Assembly: GCA_000010565.1 (NCBI GenBank)
Contig: AP009389.1
Location: 186,001 to 250,000 of the forward strand
Direction: 5' to 3'
Length of the DNA: 64,000 nt
Source: Pelotomaculum thermopropionicum SI
GTDB lineage: Bacteria > Bacillota > Desulfotomaculia > Desulfotomaculales > Pelotomaculaceae
This document shows positions 36,226 to 45,294 of the stretch, piece by piece; position 1 is the first letter of the stretch; every line of letters begins with the position of its first letter. The position numbers and the translations under genes are program-made. The notes beneath the pieces were generated by a model. It did not search any database. It was not told the DNA's origin and saw only the letters and a program-made list of their open reading frames with translations.

Positions 36226-36979
36226 CTACCCCATGGCCAGAATGGTGGACGAGGCGGGCATTGACATGATTCTTGTGGGCGACTCCCTCGGCAACGTGGT
36301 GCTGGGCTACGATTCCACCCTGCCGGTGACCATGGAGGACATGCTCCACCACGTCAAGGCGGTCTGCCGCGGCGTGAGCCGGGCCATGGTGGTAGCGGAC
36401 ATGCCGTTCCTTTCCTACCAGGTGTCGGTTGAAGAGGCAGTGCGCAATGCCGGGCGTTTTTTGAAAGAAACCGGTGCCCAGGCGGTTAAGCTGGAAGGCG
36501 GCCAGGAAGTGGCCGGTGCCGTCCGCGCCATCGTCAACGCCGGCATTCCGGTGGTGGGCCACCTGGGGCTGACGCCCCAGTCAATCCACCAGCTTGGCGG
36601 GTTCAAGGTGCAGGGCAGGGAGGAGCGGGCTGCCCGGAAGCTCCTTTCTGACGCCAGAGCCCTGGAAGAGGCAGGGGCCTTCTGCATTGTTCTGGAGTGT
36701 GTGCCCGCTCCCCTGGCTAAGGTGGTTACTGAAAAGCTTCAGGCGGTTATCATCGGCATCGGCGCCGGCCCGTACTGCGACGGCCAGGTGCTGGTGACTC
36801 ACGACCTGCTGGGTCTGTACCCGAAGTTTACGCCAAGGTTCGTCAAAAAGTACCTCAACCTTCACGAAAATATAGCTGCCGCTTTGAAGCAATATAAGGA
36901 AGAGGTGGAGGAGCGCACCTTCCCAGGCCCCGAGCACAGCTTCGGAATGTCCGAAGAGGTGCTGAAGAAGCTGTATTGA
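36143..36979 (+). CDS. panB: 3-methyl-2-oxobutanoate hydroxymethyltransferase
   Basis: 278 residues. It makes ketopantoate from ketoisovalerate and 5,10-methylene-THF, first step of pantothenate synthesis. The TIM-barrel signatures are present: TMLTAYDYPMARMVDEAGID, LVGDSLGNVVLGYDSTLPVT, VKLEGG and IGIGAGPYCDGQVLVTHDLLG. AAGGAGG lies 10 bases before ATG 36143. Confidence 0.97.
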   Translation: MDQEKVTTATIKQMKAEGRPVTMLTAYDYPMARMVDEAGIDMILVGDSLGNVVLGYDSTLPVTMEDMLHHVKAVCRGVSRAMVVADMPFLSYQVSVEEAVRNAGRFLKETGAQAVKLEGGQEVAGAVRAIVNAGIPVVGHLGLTPQSIHQLGGFKVQGREERAARKLLSDARALEEAGAFCIVLECVPAPLAKVVTEKLQAVIIGIGAGPYCDGQVLVTHDLLGLYPKFTPRFVKKYLNLHENIAAALKQYKEEVEERTFPGPEHSFGMSEEVLKKLY

Positions 36980-37084
36980 TTGTCAATTAAGGTAAAGTCA
37001 AATCCCATGGATGAAAATACTGTAGGGGCGGCTCCATTTGTAAAAGCGAACGCTATACAAAATTAAATTCCGTTGGGGGTATTT

Positions 37085-37933
37085 ATGTTAGTTTGCAACA
37101 CCATTTCCGAAATCCGTGCCTTTGTCCGGGAGGCCAGGTCAAAAGGCCGCTCTATAGGCTTTGTGCCGACCATGGGCTACCTGCACGAGGGGCACCTGGA
37201 GCTGATGCGCCGGGCAAAAGAGCGCTGCGACACGGTAGTGATAAGCATTTTCGTCAATCCCACCCAGTTCGGGCCGAATGAGGATTACGACCGCTATCCG
37301 CGGGACCTGGAGCGGGACGCGCGCCTGGCCGGGCAGGTAGGGGTGGACGCCATATTCAATCCGTCCGTGGAGGAAATGTACCCGGCCGGTTACTGCACCT
37401 ACGTCGATGTGGAGCGGCTTACCGGGAAGCTGTGCGGTCTCTCCCGGCCCGGCCACTTTCGCGGCGTTTGCACGGTGGTAACCAAGCTTTTCAACATAGT
37501 CAAGCCCGATTATGCCTTTTTCGGGCAAAAGGATGCCCAGCAGGCGCTGGTGATCAAAAGGATGGCGGCCGACCTGAACATGGACCTGGAAGTGATTACG
37601 GTTCCCACGGTACGGGAGGCGGACGGGCTGGCCATGAGCTCCCGCAATGTTTACCTCGACCCGGAGCAGCGCCGCGCCGCCCTGGTCCTTTCCCGCAGTC
37701 TGGAAAAGGCGGGGGAGGCCTTCCGGGCCGGGGAGAGGGACGCCTCGAAACTGCGCCAGATGGTTTTGGACATGATTAAGGCCGAACCTCTGGCAAATAT
37801 CGACTACGTTGAAATTTACAGCTACCCGGAACTGGAGCCGCTGGATCAAATAAACGGGCCGGCGCTTTTAGCCCTGGCCGTAAAAATCGGCCAGACGCGC
37901 CTGATCGACAATGCTATCCTTGGGCAGCTTTAA
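37085..37933 (+). CDS. panC: Pantothenate synthetase (pantoate-beta-alanine ligase)
   Basis: 282 residues from ATG 37085, which lies behind GGGGG; a TTG 12 bases upstream overlaps that site. It joins pantoate and beta-alanine with ATP. Motifs: GFVPTMGYLHEGHLELMRRA with the HxGH nucleotide site, IFVNPTQFGPNEDYDRYPRD, FFGQKDAQQALVIKRMAADL, and SSRNVYL. It takes beta-alanine from PanD encoded next. Confidence 0.97.
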   Translation: MLVCNTISEIRAFVREARSKGRSIGFVPTMGYLHEGHLELMRRAKERCDTVVISIFVNPTQFGPNEDYDRYPRDLERDARLAGQVGVDAIFNPSVEEMYPAGYCTYVDVERLTGKLCGLSRPGHFRGVCTVVTKLFNIVKPDYAFFGQKDAQQALVIKRMAADLNMDLEVITVPTVREADGLAMSSRNVYLDPEQRRAALVLSRSLEKAGEAFRAGERDASKLRQMVLDMIKAEPLANIDYVEIYSYPELEPLDQINGPALLALAVKIGQTRLIDNAILGQL

Positions 37934-38035
37934 TTAAACTGCCTTTAAGGCGCCGGCCGCCTTATAACGGCGGGGGTGTAACCCGCCGTGCCGGCTGACC
38001 TTGCCGAATAAATCTTTATCCTGGAGGAGTAAGCT

Positions 38036-38434
38036 GTGTTCCTGACCATGCTAAAATCCAAGATCCACCGGGCCACCGTCACGGAGTCCAACCTGAACTA
38101 CATGGGCAGCATTACCATTGACGAGGAACTGATGGAAGCGGCGGACATCCTGCCCAATGAAAAGGTCCAGGTGGTCAACAACAACAACGGCGCCCGCTTC
38201 GAAACCTATGTAATCAAAGGGCCCCGCGGCTCCGGGGTAATCTGCCTGAACGGTGCGGCGGCCCGCCTGGTTCAGCCCGGGGACCTGGTAATAATCATTT
38301 CCTATGCCATAATGGACGCCGGGGAGGCGCGCACTTACAGACCGGCCGTAGTTATGGTGGACGGCCGCAACAAAATCGTCGAGGTCAGGCAGGGCGAGGC
38401 CCACGGTCCGGCCGGCGCGGATACTTGTCCTTGA
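38036..38434 (+). CDS. panD: Aspartate 1-decarboxylase proenzyme
   Basis: 132 residues. It makes beta-alanine from aspartate with a pyruvoyl cofactor formed by self-cleavage at Gly24-Ser25 (YMGSITID). Translation from GTG 38036 places this bond at exactly the E. coli position, and GGAGGAG (38023-38029) lies 6 bases upstream, so GTG is preferred over ATG 38048. A CGGCGGG/CCCGCCG hairpin lies in the panC-panD gap (37968-37988). Confidence 0.96.
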   Translation: MFLTMLKSKIHRATVTESNLNYMGSITIDEELMEAADILPNEKVQVVNNNNGARFETYVIKGPRGSGVICLNGAAARLVQPGDLVIIISYAIMDAGEARTYRPAVVMVDGRNKIVEVRQGEAHGPAGADTCP

Positions 38435-38599
38435 CAATAAAGAAGGCATATATGTAGAATTAAATAGAAGTTTAACAAAAAATGTAAAGTAATTCCAGTG
38501 CCGGAAAACTGTAAAGACCTTTTGTCTGCAGGCTGTTACGCCCAATATATGGATTTCACCGTTGCTGGAAAAGGCCTTAAGGCATGAGAGAGCTTTAAG

Positions 38600-38674
38600 C
38601 CGGGGCCGGCTGCCGTGCCGGAAGGAACAGTGCGGGCGGGCCGCTGCCTGGAAAGGATGCTGGCGGTTACCTAA
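38600..38674 (+). pseudogene. Remnant of a nadA 3' end
   Basis: Just before nadB a frame ends [19 protein letters not shown] and a stop. The last 25 bases before the stop region (GCTGCCTGGAAAGGATGCTGGCGGT) are identical to the end of the intact nadA at 44643-44668. It looks like the tail of a former nadA copy in a nadA-nadB order; the stop codon lies 15 bases before nadB. Confidence 0.65.
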
Positions 38675-38688
38675 GAGGAGGGTTCGTT

Positions 38689-40272
38689 TTGCCCGAAAGG
38701 TACATGTTAAATTTCGATACCCGGAATCTGCCCCAGGAGGAAGATGAGTACATAATCCTGGGAAGCGGAATTGCCGGGTTGTATACTTCCCTGGCAGCTT
38801 CCCAGGCCGGCGGTTCGGTTACCGTTTTAACCAAGCAGACAATGATGGATACGGGCACCGACAAGGCGCAGGGAGGAATAGCTGCTGCGCTGGGGGACAC
38901 CGATTCCCCCGCCCTGCACCGGGAAGATACCCTTGTCGCGGGAGCCGGCCTGTGCGACGCCGAAGCGGTAAACGCCCTGGTCAGCGAAGGGCCGGACCGG
39001 GTCAGGGAGCTGATCAAGCTGGGCGCCATCTTCGACTGCGATAATGAAGGGTTGTGCCTGACCAGGGAGGGGGCGCACAGCAGGCGGCGCATTTTGCATG
39101 CCAGCGGCGATGCCACCGGGGCCGAAATCCAGAGGGTGCTCACCAAACGGGTTCTCGAGGATGACCGGGTGAAGGTGCTGGAGAACCACTATGTGGTGGA
39201 CCTTCTGGTGCGGGAGAACGTCTGTTACGGGGTACTGGCCTACGACCGGCTGGCCCGGACCCTGAAAGTTTTTCGCGGCAAGGTGGTCGTTCTGGCCACC
39301 GGCGGGGTGGGGCGCCTTTTCGAGCACAACACCAACCCCGAAATAGCCACCGGCGACGGCGTTGCCATTGCCTTCCGGGCCGGGGCCGAGGTAATGGACA
39401 TGGAGTTTATCCAGTTTCATCCCACCGTGCTGAACCTGCCCGGCGCCCCGCGCTTTTTGATAACCGAGGCGGTGCGCGGCGAGGGGGCTTACCTGCGCAA
39501 CAGCCGGGGGCAGCGCTTCATGCCCCGCTACCACGACCTGGCCGAACTGGCTCCCAGGGATGTGGTGGTCCGGGCGATTTTAAAGGAGATGGCCGAAACC
39601 GGCTCGAATAAAGTGTACCTCGATCTGACCCACCTGGACCCGGAGGTAATTAAGGCCCGCTTTCCCAACATTACCAGAACCTGCGCGGAATACAACCTGG
39701 ATATTACCGTTGTTCCCATACCCGTTGCCCCGGCGGCGCACTACATGATGGGCGGCGTTAAAACCAACCTGGTTGGCGAGACCAGCATCAAAGGCCTTTA
39801 TGCCTGCGGGGAGGTTGCCTGCCCGGGGGTGCACGGCGCCAACCGGCTGGCCAGCAATTCCCTGCTGGAAGGGCTGGTATTTGGCGGCAGGATAGTGGAG
39901 GAGACCAGGCGGTTCCTGAAAGATTACCGCCTTCGCTACCCTGAGTTTGCCTGCGACTGGCTCCTGGAACCGGTGAAAATGGATTTTGCCTCTTTGCGCA
40001 AAGAGCTTGAGGTGCTGATGGGGCAGAAGGTGGGGCCCGTCCGCAGCGGGGCCGGGCTTAAGGAGGCACTTGAATTTTTTGACCGCTGGAGTTTTCTGAG
40101 CCGGCATCAGGTGGAGGGCGTTGAGGAAATGGAAGTTAAGAACATGCTCCAGGTGGGCGAACTGGTGGCCGAGGCGGCCCTTGCCCGCCGGGAAAGCCGC
40201 GGCGGGCACTACCGGGTGGATTACCCCGACACCCACCGGCGCTGGCAGAAGCATATAATTTTCAGGCGGTAA
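38689..40272 (+). CDS. nadB: L-aspartate oxidase
   Basis: This 527-residue FAD enzyme oxidises aspartate to iminoaspartate, the NadA co-substrate in quinolinate synthesis. TTG 38689 follows GAGGAGGG. The FAD-binding motif [66 protein letters not shown] and the active-site [20 protein letters not shown] are all present. Without oxygen the electron acceptor is probably fumarate or a quinone. Confidence 0.96.
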   Translation: MPERYMLNFDTRNLPQEEDEYIILGSGIAGLYTSLAASQAGGSVTVLTKQTMMDTGTDKAQGGIAAALGDTDSPALHREDTLVAGAGLCDAEAVNALVSEGPDRVRELIKLGAIFDCDNEGLCLTREGAHSRRRILHASGDATGAEIQRVLTKRVLEDDRVKVLENHYVVDLLVRENVCYGVLAYDRLARTLKVFRGKVVVLATGGVGRLFEHNTNPEIATGDGVAIAFRAGAEVMDMEFIQFHPTVLNLPGAPRFLITEAVRGEGAYLRNSRGQRFMPRYHDLAELAPRDVVVRAILKEMAETGSNKVYLDLTHLDPEVIKARFPNITRTCAEYNLDITVVPIPVAPAAHYMMGGVKTNLVGETSIKGLYACGEVACPGVHGANRLASNSLLEGLVFGGRIVEETRRFLKDYRLRYPEFACDWLLEPVKMDFASLRKELEVLMGQKVGPVRSGAGLKEALEFFDRWSFLSRHQVEGVEEMEVKNMLQVGELVAEAALARRESRGGHYRVDYPDTHRRWQKHIIFRR

Positions 40273-40434
40273 GTGCTGCCTTGCAAACAAAAAATACATA
40301 TGAAGGAGCGGACCGGCGCCAGGCGCCGGTTAATTTATAAAGAACAGGATAATATTGACTTTGCCTGCGGCCGGCAGTATACTGGCGTGGAAAAATATAT
40401 TTAATGTTGTGTTTCGGGAGCGTGTAAAAAAGAA

Positions 40435-41502
40435 ATGAAGGCCGGAAAATTGAGAACTCCTGGATTGTTCCTGGTCATCTGCGTTGCCGCCCTTTTGCTG
40501 TTAACGGCGGGCTGTTCCCTCTGGGGAGGTGAAGAGGAAGCTGTCAACCCCCTGGTTATAAAGCCGGAGGATTTTGGCATCTTCCTGTTCGAGTCCTCGG
40601 AAGAGATTTACCGGGCCAACGTGAAGGACCCCCAGATGTGGGCCAGGCTCCGGGAGTACGCCGACCGCGATCCGGAATATGCCGCCCATTACAAGTGGCT
40701 GTACGATACATACGTCCGCTGGGATGAGTACCGCCGCTCCCAGCTCAAGGAGATAATGGAAGAATATCTTCCCCAGCCGATGTCCGAAAGGCTGATCAAG
40801 AAAGGCAAGCAGACGGCCGGTTTAAACGAGGTTATCGAATTTATCAGGACAGACCGTTTCTTTGCAAAAAAAAGGAGCACCCTGGTCGATTTTTATGCCT
40901 GGTACGGGGCAAACTATGCCCTGCCGCACTACGAGCAGGTCAGGCCGCTTCTCCAGCGCAAGGCGGACATTGCTGCCGGGATGGTGGAAAAAGGGTTTGA
41001 CATTGTAGGGTTCATGGAAAAGGAAAGCGGGATTAAGCTCAAGGAGAGGCCGGGCACCATCGAGCTGCTGCTCAACATGAGGATGATTGGCGCCTCCGGC
41101 TTTTACCGGGACAGGGATTCGCTGACCACCATCCAGTGGGGGATCGGCCCGGAAAAAATCTGGGCAGTGCCCTTCCACGAGCTGTCGCACTCCTTTTTTG
41201 CCACCTTTACCAGGGGCTGGTACTTCAAATATCTGGCCTGGAAGATGAAAAAAGACGAAAAACTTATGGAGAGGTTCAAAGAAGATGTGCCGTACACCTG
41301 GGAGGGCTGGATTGAAGAAAACCTGGCGGAGGGCTTTTCGCGCTATATCAGCGTGCGCAAAGGCATAACCAGGGACGTGGGTGAAGGGATTTACGTCTTC
41401 GACAAGGAGTATGCAGAAGCTTTAGTTTCCGGCTTTAACCCTAAAAACACCTCCCTGAAGGACTTCACCATCAAGTTTTTAAAACAGAAATACAACATAT
41501 AA
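40435..41502 (+). CDS. Lipoprotein, putative HExxH zinc metallopeptidase
   Basis: 355 residues. The N-terminus is a lipoprotein signal (FLVICVAALLLLTAGC with lipobox LTAGC), so the protein is probably anchored outside the membrane. Around residue 245 is VPFHELSHSFFATFT, an HExxH zinc motif (HELSH), and about 45 residues later WIEENLAEGFSRYI offers a glutamate third ligand, as in gluzincin-like peptidases. I do not recognise the family. It lies between nadB and nadC, only 15 bp before nadC, so it is probably co-transcribed, without an obvious biochemical link to NAD synthesis. Confidence 0.7.
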   Translation: MKAGKLRTPGLFLVICVAALLLLTAGCSLWGGEEEAVNPLVIKPEDFGIFLFESSEEIYRANVKDPQMWARLREYADRDPEYAAHYKWLYDTYVRWDEYRRSQLKEIMEEYLPQPMSERLIKKGKQTAGLNEVIEFIRTDRFFAKKRSTLVDFYAWYGANYALPHYEQVRPLLQRKADIAAGMVEKGFDIVGFMEKESGIKLKERPGTIELLLNMRMIGASGFYRDRDSLTTIQWGIGPEKIWAVPFHELSHSFFATFTRGWYFKYLAWKMKKDEKLMERFKEDVPYTWEGWIEENLAEGFSRYISVRKGITRDVGEGIYVFDKEYAEALVSGFNPKNTSLKDFTIKFLKQKYNI

Positions 41503-41517
41503 AAGGGGAATAGCGAC

Positions 41518-42363
41518 GTGGAGCTGAACCAAATTGAGCTGAACAGGCTGATCGAGCGCTGCCTGAGAGAGGATATAGGCACCGGCGATCTTACCACCAA
41601 CAGCATTGTGCCGCCGGACGCCGTTTCCGGCGGTTACATACTGGCCAAGGAGGACGGAGTGGTGGCAGGGCTGCCGGTGGCGGAGGGGGTTTTTTTGCGC
41701 CTGGACCCGTTCGTTGAGTTCCGGGCCCTGGTGCGCGACGGCGAGAGGATAAAGAGCGGCCAGGTGCTGGCCGAATTGACCGGCCGGGCGCGGGCGATCC
41801 TGACCGGCGAGCGCCTGGCCTTGAATTTCCTGCAGCGCCTGTCCGGCATTGCCACCAGGACGGCGCGGCTGGTTGAACTGATTGCCGGGGAAAAGGCCCG
41901 CCTGGTGGATACCAGAAAAACCACGCCGGGCCTCAGGATGCTTGAAAAATACGCGGTCCGGGTGGGCGGCGGGTACAATCACCGCTTCGGCCTTTACGAT
42001 GCCGTGCTGATCAAGGACAACCACATCAAAGCGGCCGGCGGGATCAGGGCGGCGGTGGAGGCGGCGCGGCGGGGCGCTCCCCACACGGCCAGGATTGAGG
42101 TTGAAGTGGAGGACCTGGCTGGGGTAGAAGAGGCCCTGCAGGCCGGGGCCGACATCATCATGCTGGACAACATGGACCCGGCGGCCATGAAGGAGGCCGT
42201 GGCCCTGATTAACGGGCGCGCCCTGGTGGAGGCCTCCGGCCGGATCAGCGAAGAAAACATCCGGGCCGTGGCCGCAGCAGGGGTCGACCTGATTTCGGCC
42301 GGCGCCCTCACCCACTCCGTCAAATCCCTCGACATCAGCCTCGAACTCCGGGGTCAGGCTTAA
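41518..42363 (+). CDS. nadC: Nicotinate-nucleotide pyrophosphorylase (quinolinate phosphoribosyltransferase)
   Basis: 281 residues from GTG 41518 behind AAAAGGGGAA. It converts quinolinate and PRPP to nicotinate mononucleotide. Motifs: EDIGTGDLTTNSIVPPDA, ERLALNFLQRLSGIATRTAR, DTRKTTPGLRMLEKYAVRVG, HRFGLYDAVLIKDNHI, IEVEVEDL, IMLDNM and SAGALTHSVKSLDISLEL. Confidence 0.97.
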   Translation: MELNQIELNRLIERCLREDIGTGDLTTNSIVPPDAVSGGYILAKEDGVVAGLPVAEGVFLRLDPFVEFRALVRDGERIKSGQVLAELTGRARAILTGERLALNFLQRLSGIATRTARLVELIAGEKARLVDTRKTTPGLRMLEKYAVRVGGGYNHRFGLYDAVLIKDNHIKAAGGIRAAVEAARRGAPHTARIEVEVEDLAGVEEALQAGADIIMLDNMDPAAMKEAVALINGRALVEASGRISEENIRAVAAAGVDLISAGALTHSVKSLDISLELRGQA

Positions 42364-42409
42364 TGATTCTTAAAATTTTTTAAAAAAAATTTAAATAGTG
42401 TTGCAGCTA

Positions 42410-42438
42410 TTGACAATATCCTAGTATTTTAATAAGAT
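42410..42438 (+). promoter_or_regulatory. Promoter of nifS-nadA
   Basis: TTGACA (42410-42415), a 17-bp spacer and TAAGAT (42433-42438), in an AT-rich gap 58 bp before the nifS-like gene. Confidence 0.7.
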
Positions 42439-42495
42439 TAATTACAAAATAATATTATCGAATAACTATGAAAAGGATAATGGGAGGTCTAAATA

Positions 42496-43698
42496 GTGCG
42501 GAGAATATATTTCGACCATAGCGCCACCACGCCGGTGCATCCGGAGGTTGCCGAGGCGATGTACCGTTTTCTGACCGGCGATAATTTCGGCAACCCGTCA
42601 AGCATCCATTACTTCGGGCTGCAGGCCCGTAAGGCCGTGACGGAGGCGCGGGAAAAGGTGGCGCAGGCCATCGGGGCGTCGCCGAGCGAAATTGTTTTTA
42701 CGAGCGGCGGCACCGAGGCGGATAATATGGCCATCCACGGCGCGGCCGTGGCAAACAGGAAGCGTGGCAATCATGTTATCACCAGCGCCGTGGAGCACCA
42801 CGCGGTGCTCGACGCGGTCAAGAACCTGGGCAAGCAGGGCTTTGAAATTACCATCCTGCCTGTGGACGAATATGGAATGGTCAGGGTGGAAGACGTAGAA
42901 AAGGCCATTACGGATAAAACCACCTTAATTACCATCATGCATGCCAACAACGAAGTGGGCACCATCATGCCCGTCGCCGAAATCGGGAAGCTGGCCAGGG
43001 AGCGGGGCATAGTCTTCCACGTGGACGCGGTGCAGAGTTTCGGAAAAATTCCGGTCAACGTGGACGAACTGGGAGCCGATCTGCTTTCTGTTTCGGGACA
43101 CAAAATATACGGGCCGAAAGGCGTCGGCGCGCTTTATGTGCGCAAGGGTACGCCCTGGAGGCAGACCCTTGTTTTCGGGGGCGGACAGGAGCGCCGGCGC
43201 CGGGCCGGCACGGAAAACGTCCCGGGCATTGTCGGGCTGGGCAAGGCGGCCGAGCTGGCGCTGGCCAACATGGAAGAGGAAAACAGGAAGCTGACCGCCC
43301 TGCGCGACAGGCTTATAGAAGGCGTTTTGAACAGGTTTGAGGACGTAATACTGACCGGGCACCCGGAAAAGCGCCTGCCCAATCACGCCAGCTTCTGCTT
43401 TAAGTATATTGAAGGCGAGTCATTGCTGTTGAGCCTGGACATGAAGGGCATAGCCGTTTCCAGCGGCTCGGCCTGTACGTCGGGCTCCCTGGAGCCTTCC
43501 TACGTGCTGCTTGCCATGGGCATTCCGTATGAATTAGCCCACGGGTCCCTGCGCGTAACCATGGGCAAAGACAACACGGAAGAGGACGTGGATTACTTCC
43601 TTGAAGTCATGGGTCCGGTTGTGGAGAGAATACGGGCCATATCGCCTTTAACCGGGAAAACCGGTGAACCGTCTCTGGGTACGGCAGTTGCCAGGTAA
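42496..43698 (+). CDS. nifS: Cysteine desulfurase, NifS/IscS family
   Basis: This 400-residue PLP enzyme releases sulfur from cysteine for Fe-S clusters. GTG 42496 follows GGGAGG. Motifs: YFDHSATTPVHPEVAEAMYR, TSGGTEADNMAIHGAA, the PLP lysine in SVSGHKIYGPKGVGALYVRK, and the catalytic cysteine loop SSGSACTSGSLEPSYVLLAM. The location next to nadA suggests it builds the 4Fe-4S cluster of quinolinate synthase, like NifS beside nad genes in Bacillus. No scaffold gene (iscU) is adjacent. Confidence 0.95.
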   Translation: MRRIYFDHSATTPVHPEVAEAMYRFLTGDNFGNPSSIHYFGLQARKAVTEAREKVAQAIGASPSEIVFTSGGTEADNMAIHGAAVANRKRGNHVITSAVEHHAVLDAVKNLGKQGFEITILPVDEYGMVRVEDVEKAITDKTTLITIMHANNEVGTIMPVAEIGKLARERGIVFHVDAVQSFGKIPVNVDELGADLLSVSGHKIYGPKGVGALYVRKGTPWRQTLVFGGGQERRRRAGTENVPGIVGLGKAAELALANMEEENRKLTALRDRLIEGVLNRFEDVILTGHPEKRLPNHASFCFKYIEGESLLLSLDMKGIAVSSGSACTSGSLEPSYVLLAMGIPYELAHGSLRVTMGKDNTEEDVDYFLEVMGPVVERIRAISPLTGKTGEPSLGTAVAR

Positions 43699-43750
43699 TT
43701 GCCGGCCAGTTGCGCGCTTTACCGACAATTAAAGAAAGGATGGAATATTC

Positions 43751-44674
43751 ATGCCGGTTCAAGAAGACGTGCTGGAGTTAGCTAAAGAGATAGCAAGGCT
43801 GAAAAGAGAACGCAATGCCGTCATACTGGCCCACTTCTACCAGCGGCCCGAGGTTCAGGATGTGGCCGATTTTATCGGCGACTCCCTCGCTCTTTCCCGG
43901 CAGGCGGCCGGTACCGGTGCGGATGTGATTATTTTCTGCGGCGTTCACTTCATGGCCGAAAGCGCATCGATCCTGTCCCCGGATAAAATTGTCGTCCTGC
44001 CGGACGAGGAGGCAGGCTGCCCGATGGCGGACATGGTTGACGCCGTCCAGTTGGTGCAGAAAAAACAGGAAATGCCGGACGCAACCGTGGTCTGCTACGT
44101 GAACACCAGCGCCGAGGTGAAAGCGGAGTCCGACATTGCCTGCACCTCGGCCAACGCCGTCAGGGTGGTCGCTTCTCTGCCAGAAGACAGGCCGATCCTT
44201 TTTGTGCCAGACAAAAACCTGGGGCAGTACATCATTTCCAGAACCGGCAGGGAAATGACCTTATGGGATGGTTACTGCTCTACCCACGACCGCCTTACCC
44301 CGGAAGATATCTTTAAGGCCAAAGCCGAGCATCCGGAAGCCCTTGTGCTGGTTCACCCGGAATGCCGCCCGGAAGTGGTGGCCCTGGCCGATTCAGTATC
44401 CAGCACTGCCGGCATGATCCGCTTTGCCCGGGAAAGCAGCGCCCGCGAGTTTATAATCTGCACCGAAAAGGGCATCCTGCACCAGTTGCGCAAGCAGTGC
44501 CCGGACAAGCAGTTTTACCTGGCTTCGGACAAACTTGTTTGTCCCAATATGAAGAAAACAACCCTGGATAAAGTCTACAGGGCGCTCGTAGACCTTGAAC
44601 CAAGAGTCACCGTGCAGGAGGATGTCAGGGAGCGGGCCAACCGCTGCCTGGAAAGGATGCTGGCGGTCCGGTAA
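43751..44674 (+). CDS. nadA: Quinolinate synthase
   Basis: This 307-residue 4Fe-4S enzyme condenses iminoaspartate with dihydroxyacetone phosphate to quinolinate. The three cluster cysteines are visible: IIFCGVHFMAE is near the first region with EAGCPMADMVDA, then DIACTSANAVRVV and the later VHPECRPEVV, with DKNLGQY and the YCSTHDRL region between. AGAAAGG lies upstream of ATG 43751. Confidence 0.96.
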   Translation: MPVQEDVLELAKEIARLKRERNAVILAHFYQRPEVQDVADFIGDSLALSRQAAGTGADVIIFCGVHFMAESASILSPDKIVVLPDEEAGCPMADMVDAVQLVQKKQEMPDATVVCYVNTSAEVKAESDIACTSANAVRVVASLPEDRPILFVPDKNLGQYIISRTGREMTLWDGYCSTHDRLTPEDIFKAKAEHPEALVLVHPECRPEVVALADSVSSTAGMIRFARESSAREFIICTEKGILHQLRKQCPDKQFYLASDKLVCPNMKKTTLDKVYRALVDLEPRVTVQEDVRERANRCLERMLAVR

Positions 44675-44675
44675 A

Positions 44676-44731
44676 CTGTGACAAAGTTGTAACATTTCCG
44701 TGACGGATTCGTGAAAACTGCCGGCTATAAT
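44676..44731 (+). promoter_or_regulatory. PHO-box-like array with -10 box
   Basis: Four 7-bp units lie at exact 11-bp spacing: TGTGACA (44677), TGTAACA (44688), CGTGACG (44699) and CGTGAAA (44710). A TATAAT (44726-44731) follows 9 bp after the last unit. There is no good -35. This is the geometry of PhoB/PhoP-type (OmpR-family) activated promoters. It lies upstream of the secreted small protein at 44763. Confidence 0.55.
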
Positions 44732-44762
44732 AACTTCAACAAAAAAAAAGGAGGTGCGGGGT

Positions 44763-45077
44763 GTGGCAAAAAAGTGGTACATCACCACGGCACTGGTTGG
44801 AGTTTTGGCGCTGGCCGTCCTGGCTCCAGGCGCGCTTGCCGCAGTTACTGGAAACCAGGTCGATTCCGTCCGGCTCAACAAGATGTTTGATGAGCACAAG
44901 CAATGGGTGATCCAGGCGGTTGAAAACGGGGAAATCACTCCGGAACAGGGGGAGGCCTGGAACCAGCACTTCGATCAAATGAAGGAGTTTCACGCTAAAA
45001 GTGGGCTTGACTGCCACGACTCCAGCGGAGAAATGATGGGCGGCCCTGCCGGGCATGCTCAGTGCAACTCATATTAA
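44763..45077 (+). CDS. Small secreted protein, DUF2680-like
   Basis: 104 residues from GTG 44763 (GGAGG 8 bases upstream). It has a Sec signal peptide (KKWYITTALVGVLALAVLAP, cleavage likely after ALA) followed by a helical region with RLNKMFDEHKQWVIQAVENG and ITPEQGEAWNQHFDQMKEFH. This resembles short DUF2680-type proteins found secreted in Clostridia. The tail has two cysteines, several His and Met residues (CHDSSGEMMGGPAGHAQC), which could bind metal. It is monocistronic with its own promoter and terminator. Function unknown. Confidence 0.75.
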   Translation: MAKKWYITTALVGVLALAVLAPGALAAVTGNQVDSVRLNKMFDEHKQWVIQAVENGEITPEQGEAWNQHFDQMKEFHAKSGLDCHDSSGEMMGGPAGHAQCNSY

Positions 45078-45080
45078 TGT

Positions 45081-45110
45081 AAAAGGGGTCTCAGCAGAGA
45101 CCTCTTTTAA
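45081..45110 (+). terminator. Terminator after the small secreted protein
   Basis: AAAAGGGGTCTC (45081-45092) pairs with GAGACCTCTTTT (45097-45108). Confidence 0.75.
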
Positions 45111-45243
45111 ATTATGCCTGTTCATAAAACTAAATATCATACCCAAAAATTTATAATGTCGAGCACTAAAAACTTTAACTTATAACTTTTTTCGTGGCTG
45201 GTTCCAGGACATTTTTACCATAAATAAGAAAAGAAGCAGGAGG

Positions 45244-45271
45244 TATATTACCATATAGTGTTTGTAATATA
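45244..45271. promoter_or_regulatory. Inverted repeat in the copA leader, operator candidate
   Basis: TATATTAC (45244-45251) and GTAATATA (45264-45271) are perfect arms 12 bp apart, 24 bp before the copA ATG. An AGGAGG just before the left arm (45238-45243) has no usable start codon after it. A metal-responsive repressor such as the ArsR protein encoded downstream could bind here; this is inference. Confidence 0.4.
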
Positions 45272-45294
45272 TGATTTTTTTGGAGGAGATTCGT

